DNA of 64,000 nucleotides from JBJGXI01 sp045635475. Lineage in GTDB: Bacteria; Bacillota; Bacilli; Bacillales; Amphibacillaceae. The position numbers and the translations under genes were made by a program. The notes under the pieces were generated by a model that was not told the origin of the DNA, did no database searches, and saw nothing but the letters and a program-made list of their open reading frames with translations. The stretch spans positions 81,919 through 145,918 of the forward strand of contig NZ_JBJGXI010000006.1 of NCBI RefSeq assembly GCF_045635475.1, written 5' to 3'. Positions 26,954 through 35,289 of the stretch are shown here, in pieces; the stretch's first letter is position 1; the number at the start of each line of letters is the position of its first letter.

Positions 26954-27049
26954 CATGAGGAAAACATTGTCGCAATCGAAGCATGTTATTTTGCCAATAA
27001 CACGGAGAGTGCGCATATATTTTACACCGTAGACCCAAATAAAGATTGA
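26939..27049 (+). pseudogene. Possible frameshifted small gene after the 100-residue ORF
   Basis: ATG 26939 has a good site (GAGGTG) and overlaps the preceding stop, but the frame ends after 34 codons. Another frame across the same DNA (ending TGA 27047) continues with the plausible stretch IEACYFANNTESAHIFYTVD. Together they look like one short gene broken by a frameshift. This is a weak reading. Confidence 0.28.
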
Positions 27050-27197
27050 GTTAATAGAAATTCTTTAAAAACGCTAAATCTAATCACACAGAAACAATTC
27101 AAATAGTTATCCACTACAGCTAATGTATCCCCTCCTTGTCATCTAAAACCCCTTTCAAGATGAATCTCACTGTATTTCAGAAAATGAAAGCCAAATT

Positions 27198-27230
27198 AAA
27201 AACAGGCTGCCCACATAGTGAACAGCCTAC
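27198..27230 (-). terminator. Terminator of sspI
   Basis: On the minus strand AGGCTG and CAGCCT pair around a 13-base loop, followed by a T run. Confidence 0.8.
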
Positions 27231-27241
27231 TTATAAGTATT

Positions 27242-27457
27242 TTAATGCACTTGCTTAACACCTTTTTCCAATGTTGCAATCATTTCTTGCTTTTCACTGT
27301 CGTCGGAGTTTTCCCAAATTAATTCAAATAAAACGCCTAGTCCGGGAAGCATTTTTTCTTCACCGTTTTGGATGGCATCTACGATTGTCGCTTCTAATTG
27401 TTCTGGATTGTTGTCTGTTACGTTAGCTAAAATTGCTTTTCTTAAATTTAAATCCAC
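27242..27457 (-). CDS. sspI: Small acid-soluble spore protein I
   Basis: A 71-residue protein (LNLRKAILANVTDNNPEQLE, then MLPGLGVLFELIWENS) that matches SspI, a minor small acid-soluble spore protein made in the forespore late in sporulation. It starts at GTG 27457 with GAGGTGAAC upstream. In B. subtilis sspI is likewise divergent from ysgA and close to pheST. It is direct evidence that the organism makes endospores. Confidence 0.93.
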   Translation of the reverse strand: MDLNLRKAILANVTDNNPEQLEATIVDAIQNGEEKMLPGLGVLFELIWENSDDSEKQEMIATLEKGVKQVH

Positions 27458-27499
27458 AGTTGTTCACCTCATAATCGAAATTTATTACTTGAGATTAGT

Positions 27500-27529
27500 T
27501 TGACCTTATGGGTAAGAAATATGTATGAT
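27500..27529 (+). promoter_or_regulatory. Putative promoter of ysgA
   Basis: TTGACC and TATGAT are 18 bases apart, 32 bases before the chosen start. Confidence 0.5.
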
Positions 27530-27561
27530 TAGAAAAGAATTTACGATAGAGGATGATCACG

Positions 27562-28308
27562 GTGATAACGTCAGTACAAAACAACAAAGTGAAGCAATGG
27601 AAAAAATTAAAAATGAAAAAGGAAAGACAAAAACAAGGGGTATTCCTTGTGGAAGGTTTTCATTTAGTAGAAGAAGCGATAAAAAGTCAATGGAACGTTC
27701 AAGAAGTGATAGTACAGCAAGGAGTGGAAGTACCGGATTATGTTCAAGATATAGAAGTACATGAGCTCACCGATAATGTTTTTCAAGCTATAGCGGAAAC
27801 GAAAACACCACAAGGCATCGCAGCGGTTGTCGGTATGAAGCAACATAGTTGGGCTAGCTTTCAAAGGATAGTTATTGTCGATTCTGTACAAGATCCAGGC
27901 AACCTCGGTACACTGATTCGCACTGCAGATGCGGCAAGATTTGATGGGATTGTGCTCGGGGAAGGTACAGTAGACGTATACAATGAAAAAGTGGTTCGTG
28001 CAACGCAAGGTTCCCTGTTTCACTTGCCGATTTTCCAGGCAAACTTGTTGGAAAAAATACCAGAACTCCAAGGTGAAGGCTTCGATGTTTGGGCTTCTAC
28101 CTTAACAGGTGCCGTTCCGTATCATACGGTTGCAGTACCAGACAAAGTTGCTTTAATTCTCGGCAATGAAGGAGAAGGAATTGCTGAAGCTGTGATTGAG
28201 CAGTCTGATCAGCTTATTAAAATTCCGATTTACGGACAAGCAGAATCATTGAATGTAAGTGTTGCTTCTGGAATATTAATGTATTATGTAGCCAATCATA
28301 ACCAATAA
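27562..28308 (+). CDS. ysgA: TrmH-family RNA methyltransferase (YsgA)
   Basis: A 248-residue SpoU/TrmH-class 2'-O-methyltransferase. The N-terminal substrate-binding part includes FLVEGFHLVEEAI, and the SPOUT knot carries the three motifs: DPGNLGTLIRTADAA, LILGNEGEGI and IPIYGQAESLNVSVA. I prefer GTG 27562, spaced 9 bases after GAGG; the in-frame ATG at 27553 touches that site. The target RNA is not known from the sequence. It lies directly upstream of the pheST leader, as in B. subtilis. Confidence 0.93.
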   Translation: MITSVQNNKVKQWKKLKMKKERQKQGVFLVEGFHLVEEAIKSQWNVQEVIVQQGVEVPDYVQDIEVHELTDNVFQAIAETKTPQGIAAVVGMKQHSWASFQRIVIVDSVQDPGNLGTLIRTADAARFDGIVLGEGTVDVYNEKVVRATQGSLFHLPIFQANLLEKIPELQGEGFDVWASTLTGAVPYHTVAVPDKVALILGNEGEGIAEAVIEQSDQLIKIPIYGQAESLNVSVASGILMYYVANHNQ

Positions 28309-28352
28309 AAGCGTTAATAAGAGCTTATTTTCAAAAAAGTTCCTGTCTAAGG

Positions 28353-28381
28353 TTGCATGTTTCAACAAGTTTTTCTATAAT
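28353..28381 (+). promoter_or_regulatory. SigA-type promoter of pheST
   Basis: TTGCAT (28353-28358) and TATAAT (28376-28381) are 17 bases apart. It sits in front of the T-box leader. Confidence 0.75.
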
Positions 28382-28389
28382 AAGTAAAA

Positions 28390-28670
28390 ATGCGAATAAA
28401 ATTAGGCGTTGAAAGAGCTAGTAAATAATTACCTGATCGATTGTAGGGAAGAAGTGCCATAGACTGCGAGCATTTCTATCGAAGTAATTGTTGAACCTTC
28501 ACTCTGGAGCCGACACTAGGACCTTGCATAGCAAGTAAAGGTGTTCCGGAATGTTCCGTTATCAAAGCACAAGTGGGCACATACATAGAGCAATATTTCT
28601 TTGTGTCAACGAGGGTGGTACCGCGATATGATAAGTCTCGTCCCTTTTTAGGGGCGGGGCTTTTTTGCAT
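28390..28670 (+). promoter_or_regulatory. T-box leader (phenylalanine) of pheST
   Basis: The core AACGAGGGTGGTACCGCG (28608-28625) is a textbook T-box. A terminator follows (28633-28667: AGTCTCGTCCCT with GGGGCGGGGCTT and a T run). TTC near 28498 is a candidate Phe specifier, unproven. The leader should let uncharged tRNA-Phe raise pheST expression. Confidence 0.92.
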
Positions 28671-28687
28671 TTTCTCATTTTACATAA

Positions 28688-28800
28688 GTCAATTTCATAA
28701 TTTCCTTACGCAGCTAGTTGCATTCACATATAGTTTGGGAACGGTTTTACCCAACTATATGCGGATGTAAATGGCTAAAAATTACTATTATGAAATTGAC
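28688..28800 (+). repeat. 113-base long hairpin between T-box and pheS
   Basis: GTCAATTTCATAAT (28688-28701) and ATTATGAAATTGAC (28787-28800) are perfect 14-bp inverted ends. Inside, CATATAGTTTGGG (28727-28739) pairs with CCCAACTATATG (28750-28761). The element ends 5 bases before the pheS ribosome site. It could be a small MITE-like insertion or an extra RNA control structure. Confidence 0.7.
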
Positions 28801-28820
28801 AAAATAAGGAGGTTAAAAAC

Positions 28821-29855
28821 ATGAAAGAACGTTTACAAGAACTACAAACGGAAGCGATTGAAAAGGTTGAGAAAGCAACAACACTGACCGATTTACAAGA
28901 TGTTCGTGTTGCTTATCTTGGGAAAAAAGGACCAATAACTGAAGTATTACGTGGTATGGGTAAGCTTTCAAAAGAAGAGCGACCTGTTATTGGTGAATTA
29001 GCTAACAAAGTAAGAGAAGCAATTGCATCAGCTTTGGATGCAAAGAAAGCAGACATGGAAAAAGCTGAATTGGAAAAGAAATTAGCAACAGAGACGATTG
29101 ACGTCACGTTGCCAGGCCGACCAATCCCTGTAGGTGGACCACACCTGTTAACATCGATTGTTGAGGAAATTGAAGATTTATTTATTGGTATGGGCTTTGA
29201 AATTAAAGAAGGACCAGAAGTGGAAACAGACTATTACAATTTTGAAGCATTAAATTTACCAAAAGGACATCCGGCACGCGACATGCAAGACTCTTTCTAT
29301 ATTACAGAGGAATTATTGCTCAGAACACATACATCACCAGTACAGGCAAGAACGATGAAGGAATATGGTGGCAGCAAGCCAGTGCGGATGATCTGTCCTG
29401 GAAAAGTGTACCGACGTGATACAGATGACGCGACACACTCCCATCAATTTACGCAAGTAGAAGGTCTGTTGATTGATAAAAACGTTCGGATGAGTGATTT
29501 AAAAGGTGTTCTTAATCGTTTTGCCAAAGAGATGTTCGGCGAAGAAAGAGAAATTCGCTTACGTCCAAGCTTTTTCCCATTCACAGAGCCGTCCGTGGAA
29601 ATGGACATTTCTTGTAAAGTTTGTCATGGAGAAGGCTGTTCTGTATGTAAACGCACCGGTTGGATCGAAATCCTTGGTGCAGGAATGGTCCATCCGAATG
29701 TATTAGAAATGGGTGGCTATGATCCGAACGTATATAGTGGATTTGCCTTTGGTATGGGACCAGAAAGAATAGCAATGCTCAAGTATGGTGTCGACGACAT
29801 CCGTCATTTCTATACGAACGATGTTAGGTTCTTAAAGCAATATCATAAGGTGTAA
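28821..29855 (+). CDS. pheS: Phenylalanyl-tRNA synthetase alpha subunit
   Basis: The 344-residue catalytic subunit of the (alpha-beta)2 enzyme. It has the N-terminal tRNA-binding helical arm (1-85), then the class II core: GPEVETDYYNFEALN, HPARDMQDSFY, RTHTSPVQARTM (motif 2 region), HSHQFTQVEG, and the motif 3 region GFAFGMGPERIAMLKYG. AAGGAGG precedes the ATG. pheT follows after 17 bases. Expression depends on the T-box leader. Confidence 0.97.
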   Translation: MKERLQELQTEAIEKVEKATTLTDLQDVRVAYLGKKGPITEVLRGMGKLSKEERPVIGELANKVREAIASALDAKKADMEKAELEKKLATETIDVTLPGRPIPVGGPHLLTSIVEEIEDLFIGMGFEIKEGPEVETDYYNFEALNLPKGHPARDMQDSFYITEELLLRTHTSPVQARTMKEYGGSKPVRMICPGKVYRRDTDDATHSHQFTQVEGLLIDKNVRMSDLKGVLNRFAKEMFGEEREIRLRPSFFPFTEPSVEMDISCKVCHGEGCSVCKRTGWIEILGAGMVHPNVLEMGGYDPNVYSGFAFGMGPERIAMLKYGVDDIRHFYTNDVRFLKQYHKV

Positions 29856-29872
29856 AGGAGGAGCGAATTGTT

Positions 29873-32299
29873 ATGTTTGTATCATTAAATTGGTTGAAAA
29901 ATTACGTAGATATAGATGATATTACCCCTGAAGCGTTAGCAGAAAAAATTACAAAATCAGGGATCGAAGTCGAAGGCATTGAATATATTGCTGCTAAAAG
30001 CTCGAATGTTGTAGTTGGACATGTTAACACGTGTGAACAGCATCCGAATGCTGACAAACTAAATTTGTGCCAAGTTGATGTTGGAGAAGAAGTATTACAA
30101 ATTATTTGTGGTGCTCCGAATATCGCCCAAGGACAAAAAGTAGCAGTTGCTAAGCCTGGTGCAGTATTGCCTGGGAATTTTAAAATTAAAAAAGCTAAGC
30201 TGCGTGGCGTGGAATCGAATGGTATGATTTGTTCCTTGCAGGAGCTTGGCATTGAGGAAAAATTTGTACCGAAAGAGTTTGCAGAAGGAATCTTTGTTTT
30301 TCCAGCAGATGCAGAAGTAGGTGCAGATGCATTACAGCTATTAAATCTAGATGATGCCATTTTAGAATTAGGTCTTACGCCAAACCGTTCAGACGCACTA
30401 AGCATGCTAGGTGTTGCTTATGAAGTAGCTGCTATTCTGGATAAGGAAGTGATATTACCAGAAGAAGAGCCTGATACGGTAACTGAGCAAGCAGCTGACT
30501 ATATTAAGGTCAATGTAGAAGCACCTGAACTGAATCCGTATTATGGCGCGTTTGTTATTAAAGATGTCAAAATTGGTCCATCACCGCTTTGGATGCGTAA
30601 CGCTTTAATGGCAGCTGGGATTCGTCCGATAAATAATGTAGTTGATATTACCAACTATGTGTTATTAGAATACGGCCAGCCGTTACATGCATTCGATTAC
30701 GATCAGTTCAGTTCCAAGGAAATCGTTGTACGTCGCGCCAATCAAGGTGAGACAATGGTAACCTTGGATGATCAGGAGCGCACCCTAACAAATGAACACC
30801 TCCTTATTACGAATGGCAAGGAAGCAACCGCACTTGCTGGAGTTATGGGCGGAGCAGATTCTGAAGTATCGGATCAAACAACAACCGTGTTACTTGAGGC
30901 AGCATACTTTGACTCGAAAGCGGTACGAACGGCATCTAAAGATCATGGCCTACGTAGTGAAGCTAGTACACGTTTCGAAAAAGGTGTCGATCCCGATCGC
31001 GTACTTCGTGCTGGGAAACGTGCAAGTTTACTATTAAGCAAATATGCAAATGGTAAAGTGCTAGATGGAGTCGTTGCTTTTGATGAACTAGATAAGACGG
31101 AAAAAGTCGTAGAAATTAAAACAAGTACAATAAATGATCGTCTTGGAACGGAAATTGCGGATCAAGAAATTGCTGACATTTTGCGTAAACTCAACTTTAC
31201 TTTTGAACAGAATGGTGAACTGTTTACGGTGAAAGTGCCAACTCGCCGTCAGGATATTACGATTTTTGAAGATATGCTGGAAGAAGTTGCTCGTATTTAT
31301 GGCTACGATAACCTTCCGTTTACCTTACCACAAGGCGAATCACAAGCTGGTGGGTTAACAGAAGTGCAGCAGCTAAAGCGCGATGTGAAGCATTACTTAC
31401 AAGGTGCAGGGCTTATGGAAACGATCACTTATTCCTTAACTAGCAAAGACCGTGTTGAATTATTAGTGAGCCCAGAAATCAAAGCGCAAGCAGTCTCATC
31501 CGTAGCATTAGCGATGCCAATGAGTGAAGAACATAGCACCCTTCGCCTTAGCATTTTACCAGAGCTACTTGACTCTATGGCTTACAACTCAGCTCGTAAG
31601 GAGCAGAATGTAGCTTATTATGAAATAGGTACGGTGTTTGTAACAGATGAAGAGAAGGTTACAAAACAGCCAAAGGAAATGCACAGATTAGTTGGTGCTT
31701 TAACTGGTGCATGGGTTACCCATCCATGGCAGCAAGAAAAGAAAGCAGTCGATTTTTATGTTGTTAAAGGAATTGTCGAGGGATTGTTTGATAAATTAGC
31801 AATTACCGCTTCCTACAAGCAAGTAAAAATTGATGATATGCACCCGGGCAGAACGGCACAAGTATTGATCGGGGAAAAACCGATTGGTTTCATCGGTCAG
31901 GTACATCCGGCTGTGCAAAATCAATTTGATTTAAAAGATACGTACGTATTTGATCTTGATTTCGAAGCGCTAGTAGAAGCGCGTCAAAGTGAGCCAAGCT
32001 TTGCTAAAATACCACGCTTCCCATCTGTGTCTAGAGATATCGCTCTAGTCGTAGAGGAAAATCTTTTAGCTGGAGACATTCAACAAACGATCGAACAAGC
32101 AGGTGGAGCACTCGTCAAAAAAGTAGAAGTATTTGACGTATATCAAGGGGAACACCTTGAGCAAGGTAAGAAATCACTAGCCTTTAATTTGCTGTATTTG
32201 GATCCAGAAAGAACACTTACAGACGAAGAAGTAGAACAATCTTATCAATCAATTCTAGAAGCTGTGAAAGAAGCACATGGCGCAGAGTTGAGAGGATAA
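29873..32299 (+). CDS. pheT: Phenylalanyl-tRNA synthetase beta subunit
   Basis: The 808-residue beta subunit provides tRNA recognition and editing. In order it has the EMAP/tRNA-binding domain (about 40-150, HPNADKLNLCQVDVG), the B3/B4 editing domain (about 205-380), B5 (about 405-475), the inactive class II-like core, and the FDX-ACB anticodon domain (about 715-808, FPSVSRDIALVVEE). The length is full. AAAGGAGGAG precedes the ATG. It ends the pheST operon. Confidence 0.97.
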   Translation: MFVSLNWLKNYVDIDDITPEALAEKITKSGIEVEGIEYIAAKSSNVVVGHVNTCEQHPNADKLNLCQVDVGEEVLQIICGAPNIAQGQKVAVAKPGAVLPGNFKIKKAKLRGVESNGMICSLQELGIEEKFVPKEFAEGIFVFPADAEVGADALQLLNLDDAILELGLTPNRSDALSMLGVAYEVAAILDKEVILPEEEPDTVTEQAADYIKVNVEAPELNPYYGAFVIKDVKIGPSPLWMRNALMAAGIRPINNVVDITNYVLLEYGQPLHAFDYDQFSSKEIVVRRANQGETMVTLDDQERTLTNEHLLITNGKEATALAGVMGGADSEVSDQTTTVLLEAAYFDSKAVRTASKDHGLRSEASTRFEKGVDPDRVLRAGKRASLLLSKYANGKVLDGVVAFDELDKTEKVVEIKTSTINDRLGTEIADQEIADILRKLNFTFEQNGELFTVKVPTRRQDITIFEDMLEEVARIYGYDNLPFTLPQGESQAGGLTEVQQLKRDVKHYLQGAGLMETITYSLTSKDRVELLVSPEIKAQAVSSVALAMPMSEEHSTLRLSILPELLDSMAYNSARKEQNVAYYEIGTVFVTDEEKVTKQPKEMHRLVGALTGAWVTHPWQQEKKAVDFYVVKGIVEGLFDKLAITASYKQVKIDDMHPGRTAQVLIGEKPIGFIGQVHPAVQNQFDLKDTYVFDLDFEALVEARQSEPSFAKIPRFPSVSRDIALVVEENLLAGDIQQTIEQAGGALVKKVEVFDVYQGEHLEQGKKSLAFNLLYLDPERTLTDEEVEQSYQSILEAVKEAHGAELRG

Positions 32300-32336
32300 T
32301 AACTATAGGGGAGAGTGTATCTCTCTTCTAATAGCA

Positions 32337-32380
32337 GCGCATGGGAAAATGTAAGATTATTCTCATGCGTTTTTCTTTTT
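32337..32380 (+). terminator. Terminator after pheT
   Basis: GCGCATGGGA plus AAAT pairs with ATTATTCTCATGCGT, followed by TTTTTC. One or two mismatches lie in the stem. Confidence 0.78.
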
Positions 32381-32382
32381 AG

Positions 32383-32710
32383 AGGTTCTTATTGTAATCT
32401 TTGTTGCTTTTGATAACTGATATATACAGCGGCATAATCTTGCTGTGAAAAATACGTTATCTCCGTGGAGAGCACCGATAGCTGGTCTGTGACTAGAACA
32501 CAAAAAGCAGGCTAAGAATTTCGCGGACACAGGAGACCTTATTTTGCCTGAAAAGCCAGTTTTAACTATTTGTCGGCCACCAGAGACCTTATTTGCTACA
32601 TACAGCATACAATAAAAAGCATTTTATTCAAATAAGCGCACTGGAGGCCGCACAATTCTAAATATGAAGCTTTTGTCACAGATAAGAGCTGTGGTGTCCG
32701 CCAATGTCAA
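32383..32710. repeat. R1 quartet repeat, site A
   Basis: Four copies of a ~22-bp unit (consensus GCGGNCACCAGNGCNCTTAT) lie here: two direct at about 32523 and 32574, and two inverted at about 32630 and 32681. Spacings are about 51, 57 and 51 bp. The region up to 32897 has no gene. AAGCAGGCTA (32505-32514) upstream of the first unit is shared with site B, so the repeated element extends beyond the quartet. Confidence 0.75.
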
Positions 32711-32897
32711 CAACACAGTGATATGGACCTGACTTCACAAACTTCAGCCGCAGACATTGTCGCAGCTTGTGTTAAATACAACCTTTCAATATTTTCAGTA
32801 TACGCATTTAAAAGGCCTTAATAATTATAATGATTACCTACTAAAAATTAGAAAAAATATGGTAAAATTATCTTATCTATAAGGGGGACATACATTT

Positions 32898-33929
32898 ATG
32901 AAGAAAATCATTCTCGGAATCGTACTATTCTTTTCTTTGTTAACATTATGGGGGTGTCAACAAGAACAAGCGGAGGAGGAGGTCACTGAACCTTCAGCAG
33001 AGGAATCATCAGATAATGTTGCATCCGAATCTGAACAAGATACGACAACAGAAGGTGAAACAGAGACAGCATCTGAAGAACAAGCACCGTTTTTTTGGCG
33101 TGTAGATCATGAAGGGAACACGGTCTATTTACTTGGATCGATTCATATAGGAAACGAAGATATGTATCCGATGGCAGAGGAAGTAGAGGAAGCATACGCT
33201 TCAGCAGATCAACTAGTAGTTGAAGCAAATATATTAGAAGCAGACGAATCCACAATGCAAGATGCGATGATGGCTAATAGTCTTTATACAGATGGATCAG
33301 TACTTTCCGATCACATAAGCGATGAAGCGTACCAAAACTTAACAGATGTTTTAAATAGTTATTCGTTAGAAGGTATGACAATGGAACAGCTTAATATCTT
33401 TAAACCTTGGTTCGTCGAGCAATTATTGACAGAGCTTGCCTTCATGGAGTTGGATACGGTAACGACAGAATATGGTGTTGATTATCATTTCCTGGAGCGA
33501 GCGGTTGAAGATAATAAACCAATATTAGAGTTAGAAGGCATTGAAGAGCAGTTTAACTTCATGATTGATATACCTGAGGATATTCAAGTGGAAGGACTGG
33601 AACAAACGGTAAACAATTGGGAAGAAGCAGCTGGGCCAGCGGCATTCAACAGCTTAATAGATGCCTGGAAAACAGGCAGTGAACAACAATTAGAAGCCGC
33701 CGCATCAAGCAGTGATGATATTGTATCCAATTATGATACATATCAAGCACAACTATTGGAAGACCGAAATGTAAACATGGTTGAAAAAATTGAAAGATAC
33801 TTGACAGCCGATTCGGAGCAGACTTATTTCGTTATCGTCGGTGCGCTACATTACATAGGAGATGCAGGTATCGATAATTTGTTGGATCAAGATTATGATA
33901 TACAATCTTATGCAGAAATACTAGAGTAG
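32898..33929 (+). CDS. TraB/GumN-family lipoprotein
   Basis: A 343-residue exported protein. It has a lipoprotein signal peptide with a lipobox ending at Cys20 (LTLWGC), a ~40-residue Glu/Ser/Thr-rich linker, then a TraB/GumN domain: FFWRVDHEGNTVYLLGSIHIG at the start and YFVIVGALHYIGDAGI near the end, containing the paired GSIH and GALH motifs of the family. The biochemical role is unclear; the fold is related to Tiki-type proteases. AAGGGGG precedes the ATG. A GTG-start gene follows, 10 bases after its stop, so the two form an operon. Confidence 0.85.
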   Translation: MKKIILGIVLFFSLLTLWGCQQEQAEEEVTEPSAEESSDNVASESEQDTTTEGETETASEEQAPFFWRVDHEGNTVYLLGSIHIGNEDMYPMAEEVEEAYASADQLVVEANILEADESTMQDAMMANSLYTDGSVLSDHISDEAYQNLTDVLNSYSLEGMTMEQLNIFKPWFVEQLLTELAFMELDTVTTEYGVDYHFLERAVEDNKPILELEGIEEQFNFMIDIPEDIQVEGLEQTVNNWEEAAGPAAFNSLIDAWKTGSEQQLEAAASSSDDIVSNYDTYQAQLLEDRNVNMVEKIERYLTADSEQTYFVIVGALHYIGDAGIDNLLDQDYDIQSYAEILE

Positions 33930-33939
33930 GTGATGTTTT

Positions 33940-34491
33940 GTGGAAAAAAATAAACATGCACTCGTAATCGGTGGCACCGGAATGTTAGCTGGTGTGACGA
34001 GATGGTTAGCGGAATCGTCTTATATCGTTTCTGTTATCGGTAGAAATCCGGTTAAGCATGAAAAATTAAAGCAGTTCGTTACTGATTCAGGTCGTGTGAA
34101 TAGTTTAGTAGTGGATTATGAAGATTTAATTGATTTAAGTGAGAAATTGACAGCTTCCATTGTAAAGTACGGTCCTATTAGCCTGGTAGTTTGCTGGTGC
34201 CAATCGGACAAAGCGATAGCTACAGTGAGTAGACTAGTGGCCGAGCAAGTCGACGGATGGGCAATGCACCATGTGAAAGGAAGTCGAAAATACTTTGAGA
34301 AGGAGCATTTAAATTTACCTGACAATTGCAAGTATCACGATTTATATCTTGGTTTTGTGATCCTGGGAGATACTTCACGCTGGTTAACAGATGAAGAAAT
34401 ATCAACAGGTGTGGTACGAAGCATCCGTGAAAATACCAAAAGTATAGTTGTTGGGACCTTGCAACCGTGGGAAAAGCGGCCTGGATATTGA
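33940..34491 (+). CDS. Rossmann-fold short-chain dehydrogenase-like protein
   Basis: A 183-residue protein with an N-terminal nucleotide-binding motif (ALVIGGTGMLAG) and a following strand with IGRNP, as in NADP-dependent SDR proteins. No clear YxxxK catalytic pair is seen, so enzymatic activity is doubtful; it may act as a sensor or be a reduced family member. The start is GTG 33940 after AGGTGAT. It overlaps the TraB gene's operon and is closed by the terminator at 34568. Confidence 0.72.
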   Translation: MEKNKHALVIGGTGMLAGVTRWLAESSYIVSVIGRNPVKHEKLKQFVTDSGRVNSLVVDYEDLIDLSEKLTASIVKYGPISLVVCWCQSDKAIATVSRLVAEQVDGWAMHHVKGSRKYFEKEHLNLPDNCKYHDLYLGFVILGDTSRWLTDEEISTGVVRSIRENTKSIVVGTLQPWEKRPGY

Positions 34492-34567
34492 TCGAAGGCC
34501 GCTCTCTCGTCACTAGAGGATATGTAATTGATAGCTAGGAAGAGCAACACCTAGGTAATAGAATTTA

Positions 34568-34599
34568 AACCGCATGAGGAACATCATGCGGTTTTTTAT
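34568..34599 (+). terminator. Terminator before the ArsR regulator
   Basis: ACCGCATGA pairs with TCATGCGGT around a 6-base loop, with six T following. The T run leads straight into the operator region. Confidence 0.88.
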
Positions 34600-34660
34600 T
34601 GTCAGCATTTATTGACATGAATATTGTAAAGTGTTATCTTTATGTCAATAAATACTGACA
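34600..34660 (+). promoter_or_regulatory. Promoter flanked by two matching operators
   Basis: TGTCAGCATTTATTGACA (34600-34617) and TGTCAATAAATACTGACA (34643-34660) are each inverted repeats and are reverse complements of one another with one mismatch. The first overlaps the -35 box TTGACA (34612-34617); 17 bases later comes TATCTT (34635-34640), and the second operator lies at the transcript start. This is a strong autoregulation site for the ArsR-type gene that follows. Confidence 0.8.
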
Positions 34661-34680
34661 AGTAGAAAGAAGTTGACTGT

Positions 34681-35289
34681 ATGAACCAACCGAATGTGCT
34701 AGTGCTAACCGAACATGATCAATTGAAATCACTGAGTGACCCTTTACGAGTAAAGATTTTATCGTTATTAATTGAAAAGCCGCTATCTGGGCAGCAAATT
34801 TCACAAATGATTGAGTTATCAAGATCAAAGGTGCATTATCATTTAGGAGATTTAGAAAAAAATGGACTGATTAAGCTTGTTGCAGAGAACAAGAAACGAA
34901 ATATGACACAGAAGCTGTACCAAGCTGTTGCTAAAAGCTTCATTCCTTCTAATTCGTTACTGCCGTTTTCAGAAGCTTACAGTGAAAGCAGACGTCAGCT
35001 TACTCTTTCCACTTTGGATCGTGCTCGAAGTCGAGTTTTAGCTGCTCCAGAACATGCCTTCCTAATGGATGCTGAAGATCCAACGAAGTGGTCCAGGATT
35101 TCAACCCAAACAGAAGTGAAGACAACAAAAGAAAAATTTAAAACTTGGGTGGCCAAATATCATCAATTGTTGCAGGAACTAGAACAAATAAAGGATGAAC
35201 AAAGTGATGAAGCGGCGTGGTATTACATTGCCACTGTTGGCTTCGAATTAGACGAGGCTGTTTTTGAAGAGGAGAAAGAAAATGAGTGA
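34681..35289 (+). CDS. ArsR-family winged-helix regulator
   Basis: A 202-residue regulator with an N-terminal winged helix: LKSLSDPLRVKILSLLIEKPLSGQQI, then the recognition helix region IELSRSKVHYHLGDLEKNGLI. The C-terminal ~110 residues are helical and probably bind a ligand; no metal-binding Cys cluster is seen, so it is not a typical metal sensor. ATG 34681 lies 20 bases after the downstream operator. The stop overlaps the exporter gene by 8 bases, so repressor and exporter are one unit. Confidence 0.85.
   Translation: MNQPNVLVLTEHDQLKSLSDPLRVKILSLLIEKPLSGQQISQMIELSRSKVHYHLGDLEKNGLIKLVAENKKRNMTQKLYQAVAKSFIPSNSLLPFSEAYSESRRQLTLSTLDRARSRVLAAPEHAFLMDAEDPTKWSRISTQTEVKTTKEKFKTWVAKYHQLLQELEQIKDEQSDEAAWYYIATVGFELDEAVFEEEKENE

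Noticed and set aside
28476..28770. Open frames on both strands over the pheST leader
   Set aside because: They lie over the T-box, its terminator and the 113-base hairpin, with no ribosome site and no protein likeness.
32363..32608. Minus-strand frame of 81 codons after pheT
   Set aside because: It lies in repeat R1 site A; similar frames at 52033-52299 and 54995-55201 also arise from the repeat units.
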